A DNA stretch of 14,874 nucleotides from an uncultured Erysipelotrichaceae bacterium. GTDB taxonomy: Bacteria > Bacillota_I > Bacilli_A > Acholeplasmatales > Anaeroplasmataceae. Of this stretch, positions 6,878 through 13,315 are shown in pieces. The stretch's first letter is position 1. Every line of letters starts with the position of its first letter. Under the pieces are notes generated by a model. That model searched no databases. It saw only the letters and a list, made by a program, of their open reading frames with translations, and was not told the origin of the DNA. The DNA is taken from assembly GCA_902796895.1 (NCBI GenBank), contig CADBQV010000186.1, positions 1 through 14,874 on the forward strand. The letters run 5' to 3'. The translations under genes and the position numbers were made by a program.

Positions 6878-8818
6878 ATGATAGGAATTTATTATTTTGA
6901 TTTAGCTGCAATCATACTTTTAATAATTTTAATATTTGTTATGATTTCTAAAAAAATGTATAAAACAAGCTCATCAAAAATATTATTAGTATTAATATTA
7001 TTTTCTATTATTACATCTCTATTTGATGTTACATCATGCTTCCCATCATATTTTTCTATTAAAGCTTTAGAAATATATACATTATTTTATCATCTATTTA
7101 GAAACTCACTTTTAGTATTATATTTATTATATGTATTAGCTTTATGTGATATTAAAATATTATTTAAAAAATATAAATATCTAATGTTATTATCATTAAT
7201 ACCTATAATTGTTGTATTTACATTAATATTATTAAATCCAATAAATCATAATATTTTCTATTATGATAATATTGATAATGGAAATACAGTATCATATGCA
7301 GTTTATCATAGAAATAGTGGTATTATATTTAATTATACCAATTCATTATTTTATTTCATATTAACTTTACTTTTATTAATTAAAAATAAAATTGTATTTA
7401 CAAAAAGAGAATTAATAGCACTAACATCAATATTTCCTTTAACTTTAATTTCTTTAATAGTTCACTTTGTTATTGATGGTTTTTTAGTAGAATTATTCGC
7501 AACCGCAATTTCTGCATTATTACTTACTATAACAACTGAAAAAGAAATTAAAAAAGAAAAATTTGATATTGAATCATTTAATTCATTCATAAAAGAAATA
7601 AAGAAAGCATATTTATATAAAATAAATCATAAAGTATTAATTATTAAAATTAAAAATTATTATGAGATATATAATCAATTTAATTATAAAGACGCTATTG
7701 ATTATATAAATACAATCACATTAAAATTAAAAAAGAAATATATGGAATATGATAAAGAATTAAGAGTATTTTATTTAGAAGATGGAATGTTTTCTATATT
7801 ATTTTCAAATGATATTGATATAAATGATATATCTAAAATGATAATTGATGATTTAAGTGATAAAGTAATTAATTTATCTAGATTTATTCCTGATAGTCAA
7901 ATTATTAATTTAAATTTATTTGATTTAAATAATTATAAGGATGTAATTATATTAATTAATAATTTAAAGAATATATTAAATTTAAGCGAAAGAATTATTA
8001 ATTATGATAAATTAAAAGAAGATAAGAATTATAAGATTATAACTAACTTAGATAAAATAATTACTGATGGACTTAAAAATAATGAATTTGAAGTTTATTT
8101 TCAACCTATATATAATGTTAAAGATAAAAAATATTATTCAGCAGAAGCACTTGTAAGATTGTTTTCTAAAGAATATGGTTTTATATCACCAGGCTTGTTT
8201 ATTCCATACGCAGAAAAAAGTGGAAAGGTAGTAGAAATTGATTATTTTGTTTTTGAAGAAGTATGTAAGTTTATTTCATCTGATGAATTTAAAAATTCAG
8301 GATTAAAATATATTGAGGTTAATTTATCAGTAGTAGATTGTATAAATGATAAATTATATGAGAAAGTAAAATATTTAATGGATAAATATAATGTTGTGGC
8401 ATCTAATTTAAATGTAGAAATTACTGAAAGCTATGATTCATTAAATAAAGAAAAAGCAATTGATAATATCGATAAATTAAAAGAACTTGGTATTAAATTT
8501 TCATTAGATGATTATGGTACGGGCTATTCAAACATCGAAAGATTTTCAACATTACCTATAACTCATGTTAAAATTGATAAATCATTAGTAGATTCATCTG
8601 ATGATTCTAAAATGCAAATAGTATTAAAAAATACTTTTGATTTAATAAAGGCATTAAATAGAGTTACTATAATTGAAGGAATAGAAACAAAAGAACAATC
8701 TGAAAGATTTATTAAATTAGATTGTGATAATATTCAAGGATATTATTATTCTAAGCCTTTAAATAAATCTGATTTTATAAATTTTATATATGAAAAGAAT
8801 GAAATAGGAGAAAAATAA
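6878..8818 (+). CDS. Second membrane EAL-domain protein (paralogue of the preceding gene)
   Basis: A 646-residue paralogue with the same architecture. About seven membrane segments fill residues 1-220 (near 5-23, 34-53, 72-92, 100-119, 148-168, 178-198, 201-220), with the longest outside loop between segments 4 and 5. The GGDEF-like domain is more eroded than in the upstream copy: the DxxTGL entry motif is absent and the signature position reads YLEDGMFSIL (L300-E-D-G). The EAL domain is intact: E423-A-L, N in VNLSVVDC, E in VEITES, D544-D545 in LDDYGTGYSN, K in VKID, E in IEGIETKEQ and Q in IQGYYYSKP. It is predicted to degrade c-di-GMP, with the GGDEF-like domain at most binding nucleotide or mediating dimer contacts. 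AGGGGGTGAT (6865-6874) precedes the ATG at 6878. The stop lies within the left arm of the terminator. Divergent membrane regions suggest the two proteins sense different signals; this is inference. Confidence 0.9.
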   Translation: MIGIYYFDLAAIILLIILIFVMISKKMYKTSSSKILLVLILFSIITSLFDVTSCFPSYFSIKALEIYTLFYHLFRNSLLVLYLLYVLALCDIKILFKKYKYLMLLSLIPIIVVFTLILLNPINHNIFYYDNIDNGNTVSYAVYHRNSGIIFNYTNSLFYFILTLLLLIKNKIVFTKRELIALTSIFPLTLISLIVHFVIDGFLVELFATAISALLLTITTEKEIKKEKFDIESFNSFIKEIKKAYLYKINHKVLIIKIKNYYEIYNQFNYKDAIDYINTITLKLKKKYMEYDKELRVFYLEDGMFSILFSNDIDINDISKMIIDDLSDKVINLSRFIPDSQIINLNLFDLNNYKDVIILINNLKNILNLSERIINYDKLKEDKNYKIITNLDKIITDGLKNNEFEVYFQPIYNVKDKKYYSAEALVRLFSKEYGFISPGLFIPYAEKSGKVVEIDYFVFEEVCKFISSDEFKNSGLKYIEVNLSVVDCINDKLYEKVKYLMDKYNVVASNLNVEITESYDSLNKEKAIDNIDKLKELGIKFSLDDYGTGYSNIERFSTLPITHVKIDKSLVDSSDDSKMQIVLKNTFDLIKALNRVTIIEGIETKEQSERFIKLDCDNIQGYYYSKPLNKSDFINFIYEKNEIGEK

Positions 8819-8840
8819 CAATTTTTTCCTATTTTTTTTA
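8803..8840 (+). terminator. Intrinsic terminator after the EAL gene pair
   Basis: An imperfect inverted repeat: AATAGGAG plus A residues (8803-8815) pairs with T6CCTATT (8822-8833) with one mismatch or bulge, followed by a long T tract (8832-8839, then a second T8). Only the GG/CC pairs are strong, but the U run is long. The stem begins inside the last codons of the upstream gene. Confidence 0.72.
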
Positions 8841-8865
8841 TTTTTTTTAAAAAAATTAAGATATT

Positions 8866-8894
8866 TTGACTATTATATTATGTATTAATAAAAT
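8866..8894 (+). promoter_or_regulatory. Sigma-A-type promoter of the nusB-recN operon
   Basis: TTGACT (8866-8871), a 17-base spacer and TAAAAT (8889-8894) form a good -35/-10 pair. Transcription would start near 8901, leaving a leader of about 70 AT-rich bases in which I see no riboswitch or strong hairpin. A second weaker candidate is the extended -10 TGTTAAAAT at 8935-8943, which would give a leader of about 20 bases. Confidence 0.6.
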
Positions 8895-8972
8895 TTAAGA
8901 TGAAATATTAACTATTTTATTATTTCTTATTTTATGTTAAAATATCTTTGTATATTTTATATGGAGATTATT

Positions 8973-9359
8973 ATGACAAGAAGAGAAACAAGAATTGCCC
9001 TAATGCAAATTTTATATAGTGCTGATATTAATGGTATATCTATTGATGAAGCAAAAGAAAATATATCTAAAAAGATATTAACTGATGATGTTTTAATTTT
9101 TTTACATGATTTAGAAATAAATTTAGAAAAAATAGATTCATTAATTGTTAAATCACTTGAAAATTATACAATTAATAGATTAAATTTAGTTGATAAATCA
9201 ATTATAAGAATTGCGACACTTGAATTATTATCTGGCTTAGATAAAAGAATAGTTATAAATGAAGCTTTAGAAATAACAAAAGAATTTTCTGATCAAGGAG
9301 ATAAAAAGGCTGTTAAATTCAATAATAGACTTTTAGATAATATTTCAAAGAATATTTAA
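8973..9359 (+). CDS. nusB: Transcription antitermination factor NusB
   Basis: NusB binds boxA RNA together with ribosomal protein S10 (NusE) and supports antitermination of rRNA transcription. The ATG at 8973 gives 128 residues, close to the usual 130-140. It follows GGAG (8963-8966) by six bases and gives the typical N-terminus MTRRETRIALMQILYSAD. An in-frame ATG at 8934 would add 13 hydrophobic, non-family residues and would overlap the alternative -10 element, and the one at 8961 lies in the ribosome site, so both are rejected. Family segments visible are NRLNLVDKSIIRIATLELL and VINEALEITKEFSDQGDKKA, followed by a final KFNNRLLDNI. It is the first gene of an operon with xseA, whose AAGGAG site overlaps the nusB stop codon. 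Confidence 0.95.
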   Translation: MTRRETRIALMQILYSADINGISIDEAKENISKKILTDDVLIFLHDLEINLEKIDSLIVKSLENYTINRLNLVDKSIIRIATLELLSGLDKRIVINEALEITKEFSDQGDKKAVKFNNRLLDNISKNI

Positions 9360-9368
9360 GGAGTATAT

Positions 9369-10577
9369 ATGGAAGAGCGTTATTTAACTGTAACTGCTAT
9401 AACTAAATATATCAAATATAAATTTGACCACGATTTTAACTTAGAAGAGGTATTGCTTGAAGGAGAAATATCTAATTTTAAGCATAATTCACGTGGGCAT
9501 TTTTATTTTACTTTAAAGGATGATTATGCCCAAATATCAGCTACGATGTTTGCCGCGTATGCATCAAAAGTAAAATTTGAACCAGAAGATGGTATGAAAG
9601 TTTATGTAAAAGGAAACATAACTGTATATGAACCAAGCGGTAGCTATCAAATTAATGTAAAAGAGATTAAATCTGATGGCTTAGGTGATTTATATATTGC
9701 ATATGAAAAATTAAAAGCTGAGCTTGAAAAGGAAGGCTTATTTGATATATCTCATAAAAAACCTATCCCAAGATTTCCTAAAACAATTGGTGTAATAACT
9801 TCACCAACAGGTGCGGCAATAAGAGATATTATTAATACAATTAAAAGAAGATATCCATTAGCTAAGGTTATTTTATATCCTGCAATAGTACAAGGTGAAT
9901 CTGCTAAAGATGATATAGTTAAGCAAATAAATAAAGCTAATTTAGATAATTTAGTAGATGTATTAATTGTTGGCCGTGGTGGTGGATCAATTGAGGATTT
10001 ATGGGCATTTAATGAAAGATGTGTAGCAAAGGCAATATATGATAGTAAAATTCCAATTATATCTGCAGTAGGACATGAAATAGATTTTACAATTGCTGAT
10101 TTTGTTGCTGATATGAGAGCTGCAACACCTACAGCTGCGGCAGAAATCGCAACACCTAATATCGAAAATCTAAGGGAAAATATTAATTATTATGTTATTT
10201 CTTATAATAAAAGAATTAAATATATATTTGATGAATATAAATTGAAATTAGTAAATATTGATAAGATATTAGAATCTAAAAATCCTAAAAATACTTTAGT
10301 TCATAAAAAAGAAGTATTAGATAATTATACTAAGCATTTAATTCATTTAATTGATAGAATTTTAAAAGAAAAGAATTATAAATTTAATTTAATTAAAACA
10401 GAACTTGAAGGAATTAATCCTTTAAAAATTATGGATAAGGGTTATTCAATAACTAAAGTTAATGACAAGATTATAACTGATGTTAAGGATATTAATGTTG
10501 GTGATACATTAACAACACAAATGAAAAACGGCATTATTAAATCTGAAATAAAAGAGGTAATAAAAAATGAAAAATGA
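9369..10577 (+). CDS. xseA: Exodeoxyribonuclease VII large subunit
   Basis: The catalytic subunit of exonuclease VII, which degrades single-stranded DNA from both ends in repair. The N-terminal OB-fold (about 1-100) has VLLEGEISNFKHNSRGHFYFTLKD and the VYVKG strand. The catalytic domain shows GVITSPTGAAIRDI at 141-154 (D153), GRGGGSIEDLWAFNE at 202-216 and SAVGHEIDFTIADF at 232-245, then MRAATPTAAAE. The coiled-coil region that binds the small subunit follows, with a C-terminal segment containing DKGYSI. At 402 residues it is shorter than the roughly 450 of Bacillus and E. coli enzymes, with the reduction in the coiled-coil half. AAGGAG (9358-9363) is five bases before the ATG. The 3' end overlaps xseB by 11 bases, consistent with coupled synthesis of the two subunits. 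Confidence 0.96.
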   Translation: MEERYLTVTAITKYIKYKFDHDFNLEEVLLEGEISNFKHNSRGHFYFTLKDDYAQISATMFAAYASKVKFEPEDGMKVYVKGNITVYEPSGSYQINVKEIKSDGLGDLYIAYEKLKAELEKEGLFDISHKKPIPRFPKTIGVITSPTGAAIRDIINTIKRRYPLAKVILYPAIVQGESAKDDIVKQINKANLDNLVDVLIVGRGGGSIEDLWAFNERCVAKAIYDSKIPIISAVGHEIDFTIADFVADMRAATPTAAAEIATPNIENLRENINYYVISYNKRIKYIFDEYKLKLVNIDKILESKNPKNTLVHKKEVLDNYTKHLIHLIDRILKEKNYKFNLIKTELEGINPLKIMDKGYSITKVNDKIITDVKDINVGDTLTTQMKNGIIKSEIKEVIKNEK

Positions 10578-10785
10578 AAAAACATTTGAAGAATTAATGA
10601 AGGAATTAGAGGATATATTAAAGAAGCTTGAAAATAAAGATATATCTTTAGAAGATGCAGTTAAAAATTATACAAAAGGATTAGAATTATCTAAAGAATG
10701 TTATTCTATTTTACAAACTAATGAAGAATTAGTTGTTAAAAAAATGACAGAGCTTGGCTTAGAAGATTTTAGTAATATAGAATGA
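10567..10785 (+). CDS. xseB: Exodeoxyribonuclease VII small subunit
   Basis: A 72-residue small subunit that binds along the coiled coil of XseA. It shows the family pattern: KTFEELMKELEDILKKLE, then ISLEDAVKNYTKGLELSKEC, forming two helices, and a short acidic tail. Length is typical (65-85). The ATG at 10567 lies within the end of xseA and follows AGAGGT (10553-10558) by eight bases. Its TGA stop overlaps the tlyA start as ATGA (10782-10785). No oddities. Confidence 0.94.
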   Translation: MKNEKTFEELMKELEDILKKLENKDISLEDAVKNYTKGLELSKECYSILQTNEELVVKKMTELGLEDFSNIE

Positions 10786-11546
10786 GATTAGACTTATATT
10801 TAGTTAATAATAAATATTTCGAATCTAGAAATAAAGCTAAGATGGAAATTGAAAATAATAATGTATTAGTAAATGATAAAATAATTAATAAAGCATCATA
10901 TGATGTATTAGATACTGATAAAATTACAATACTTGAAAACACATTAAAGTATGTATCACGTGGTGGTTTAAAATTAGAAGATGCGATTAATTCTTTTAAT
11001 ATAGATTTTAAGGATAAAGTAATACTAGATATTGGTGCCTCTACTGGTGGATTTAGTGATTGTGCACTTAAATTTAATGCTAAATTAGTATATGCAGTAG
11101 ATGTAGGTTCAAACCAATTACATGAATCACTTAAAAATGATAAAAGAGTAATATCACTTGAAAATACTAATATATTAAATCTAGATTTAAATATTTTAAA
11201 TCCATATCCTCAAATTTTAGTAATGGATGTATCATTTGTATCTATTTTATATTTAATTGAAGGAATTAATAAAATAATTAAAGATGATACATTATTCATA
11301 TGTTTAATAAAGCCTCAATTTGAAGTAGGGAAAATGTATTTAAAAAATGGTGTTGTTAAAGATAAATCATTATATATTAAAATAATTAATAATATTAAAA
11401 ATGAATTAGAAAAATATAATTTGGGTATATTAAAATTAAAAAAATCACCAATACTTGGTGGTAGTGGAAACAAAGAATTTTTATGCTTAATAAAAAGAAA
11501 TGTAAAATCTAATATTAACATTATAAAGGTTGTGGAAGAATGCTAA
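10782..11546 (+). CDS. tlyA: TlyA family rRNA (cytidine-2'-O)-methyltransferase / hemolysin A family
   Basis: A 254-residue protein of the TlyA family; characterised members 2'-O-methylate 16S and/or 23S rRNA cytidines, and the old name hemolysin comes from early work. An S4 RNA-binding domain covers about 1-60 (RLDLYLVNNKYFESRNKAK). The FtsJ-like methyltransferase domain follows with YVSRGGLKLEDA at 57-68, the SAM-binding DIGASTGGFSDC at 83-94, AVDVGSNQL at 105-113, VMDVSFVS at 147-154 and LIKPQFEVGK at 175-184. The K-D-K-E tetrad of rRNA 2'-O-methyltransferases can be placed at K64, D149, K177 and E222. It overlaps xseB by 4 bases and recN by 7. Which nucleotide is modified cannot be told. 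In B. subtilis the argR/ahrC gene lies between tlyA and recN; here it is absent. Confidence 0.93.
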   Translation: MRLDLYLVNNKYFESRNKAKMEIENNNVLVNDKIINKASYDVLDTDKITILENTLKYVSRGGLKLEDAINSFNIDFKDKVILDIGASTGGFSDCALKFNAKLVYAVDVGSNQLHESLKNDKRVISLENTNILNLDLNILNPYPQILVMDVSFVSILYLIEGINKIIKDDTLFICLIKPQFEVGKMYLKNGVVKDKSLYIKIINNIKNELEKYNLGILKLKKSPILGGSGNKEFLCLIKRNVKSNINIIKVVEEC

Positions 11547-13216
11547 AAAAATTAATTGTTAAGAATTTTGCAATAATTGAAGATATAACATTAGAATTTA
11601 ATAAAGGCATGACAGTCATAACTGGTCAAACAGGTGCTGGTAAGTCATTAATAATTGATACTATTAGTCTTTTACTTGGTGCTCGTGCTGATTCTGATAT
11701 GATTAGATATAATGAAAATGAAGCATATATATGTGGTATTTTTGATTATAATTTAATATATGAAGATATATTTAATAATAACAATATTAAAATAGATGAT
11801 GAAGTAAAAGTAGAAAGAATTATAACAAATAACAAAAATACAATTAAAATCAATAACACATCTGTAAGCTTAAATATCCTAAAACAAATAGCTATTTATT
11901 TAGCTAATTTACATATTCAAAATGATACTTTTAAATTATTCAATCAAGATACATATATTGACCTATTAGATCCTAAAGATGATGATACATTTAATAATTT
12001 ATTAAACTCATATACTAAATCATTATATGATTATAATTTAAAATTAGATTTATATAATAAGATTAAAAAGAGTCAAAATGAATTAAATAATAAATTAGAA
12101 TATTTAGAATTTGAGCATAAAGAAATATCTTCTCTAAATTTATATTTAAATATTGATAAGGAATTAGAAGAGGATATTAATAAATTATCAAATTTTGATA
12201 AAATATCTTATAATTTAAATTTATCTAAGGATAAAATAGATGGTGAATATAGCGCTATAGATAATATTTATGATGCAGCTATGGCACTTGATAATTTAAA
12301 ATCTTTTTCAAATGATTATTTAGATTATTCAACTAAATTATTAGATGTATATTATATCGCAAAAGAAATAAAAGATAATATAGCATATGAAATAGATAAC
12401 CTAGATTATGATGAAGAAGAATTAAATAATAAAACAGAATTAATGCTTGAAATTGATAAATTAAAAGCTAAATATAAAATGAGTGTTGAAGAATTAATAG
12501 AATATGATAAAAAAATATCTTTAGATATTCAAATGGCAACTAATTATGAAGAAACATTAAATAATGCTAAAGAAGATGTCATAAAATATTATGATATATT
12601 AATTAAAAAAGCTATAAAATTAAGCGATTATAGAAAAAACATAGCTAAAAAATTAGAAAAAGGTATTATTAAAGAATGTAATGACTTAGACTTAGAAAAT
12701 GCATTATTTGAAGTTAAATTTAGTGAATTTAATAATAATGATCCTTTTGATAAATCAATATTTTATCCTAATGGAATAGATAAAATAGATTTTTATGTAA
12801 GCTTTAATAAGGGTGAACCTACAAAGCCACTTTATAAGGTAGCATCAGGTGGTGAAGCATCGAGATTAATGCTAGCATTTAAATCATATTTTTCAAGCAA
12901 GGATAATGTAGGTCTTTTAATATTTGATGAAATTGATAGTGGTGTATCAGGCATAACTGCAATGCATATAGCTAAAAAGATGTATGAGATATCTAAGCAT
13001 ATACAGCTAATATGTATCACACATCTTGCATCAGTTGCGGCAATTGGTGATAACCATAAATTTATATCAAAAGAAGAAAAGGATAATAGAACATATACTA
13101 GAGTTAAGGATTTATCATATGATGAAAGAGTAGAAGAAATAGCTTTAATGATATCTGGTGATAAATTATCTATATATGCGATAGAAAATGCTAAAGCATT
13201 ATTAAATAATAAATAA
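11540..13216 (+). CDS. recN: DNA repair protein RecN
   Basis: An SMC-like ATPase acting early in double-strand-break repair, bringing DNA ends together. At 558 residues it has normal family length. The N-terminal half-head carries the Walker A GQTGAGKS at 29-36 (most RecN have GETGAGKS) followed by LLLGARADSDMIR. A long helical coiled-coil part rich in K, E, N and L fills about 150-400. The C-terminal half-head has the ABC signature KVASGGEASR (S436-G-G-E), the Walker B and D-loop FDEIDSGVSG, and THLASVAAIGDNH, where most family members read THLPQVAA. The ATG overlaps the tlyA end by 7 bases with a modest GGAAG site (11534-11538), so translation is probably coupled. A hairpin terminator follows 4 bases after the stop. 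It is the last gene of the operon. Confidence 0.96.
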   Translation: MLKKLIVKNFAIIEDITLEFNKGMTVITGQTGAGKSLIIDTISLLLGARADSDMIRYNENEAYICGIFDYNLIYEDIFNNNNIKIDDEVKVERIITNNKNTIKINNTSVSLNILKQIAIYLANLHIQNDTFKLFNQDTYIDLLDPKDDDTFNNLLNSYTKSLYDYNLKLDLYNKIKKSQNELNNKLEYLEFEHKEISSLNLYLNIDKELEEDINKLSNFDKISYNLNLSKDKIDGEYSAIDNIYDAAMALDNLKSFSNDYLDYSTKLLDVYYIAKEIKDNIAYEIDNLDYDEEELNNKTELMLEIDKLKAKYKMSVEELIEYDKKISLDIQMATNYEETLNNAKEDVIKYYDILIKKAIKLSDYRKNIAKKLEKGIIKECNDLDLENALFEVKFSEFNNNDPFDKSIFYPNGIDKIDFYVSFNKGEPTKPLYKVASGGEASRLMLAFKSYFSSKDNVGLLIFDEIDSGVSGITAMHIAKKMYEISKHIQLICITHLASVAAIGDNHKFISKEEKDNRTYTRVKDLSYDERVEEIALMISGDKLSIYAIENAKALLNNK

Positions 13217-13219
13217 GAT

Positions 13220-13247
13220 AAATACTCCTTAAAGGGAGTATTTTTTT
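13220..13247 (+). terminator. Intrinsic terminator after recN
   Basis: AAATACTCC (13220-13228) pairs perfectly with GGAGTATTT (13235-13243) around a 6-base loop, and the right arm runs into a 7-T tract (13241-13247). This ends the nusB-recN operon and isolates the next gene. Confidence 0.88.
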
Positions 13248-13253
13248 ATATTG

Positions 13254-13269
13254 TTGAAAACGCTTTAAA
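13254..13269 (+). promoter_or_regulatory. cre-like (CcpA/LacI-family) operator candidate over the -35
   Basis: The 16 bases from 13254 match the catabolite-responsive element consensus WTGNNARCGNWWWCAW at all but one position (A instead of C at 13267). The site has the central CG typical of LacI-family operators, in a genome where CG is scarce. It covers the -35 and the start of the spacer, a position that would favour repression. Binding by CcpA is inference; no regulator gene is in the window. Confidence 0.4.
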
Positions 13270-13282
13270 AATGTTTTATAAT
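13254..13282 (+). promoter_or_regulatory. Sigma-A promoter of the terminal membrane protein gene
   Basis: TTGAAA (13254-13259), 17 bases, then a consensus TATAAT (13277-13282), 33 bases before the ATG. It is the best -35/-10 pair in the window. Confidence 0.75.
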
Positions 13283-13315
13283 AAGCATAGATTATTTAAT
13301 TTTTGGAGAGTTAAT

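Noticed and set aside
8832..8855. T8-A-T8-A7 tract considered as an origin-like or bent-DNA element
   Set aside because: It is explained by the terminator U tract plus AT-rich promoter upstream DNA; no DnaA boxes or repeats are visible.
8934..8972. Upstream ATG extending NusB by 13 residues
   Set aside because: The added residues do not resemble NusB, the region holds promoter-like sequence and the Shine-Dalgarno GGAG, and the ATG at 8973 is correctly spaced.
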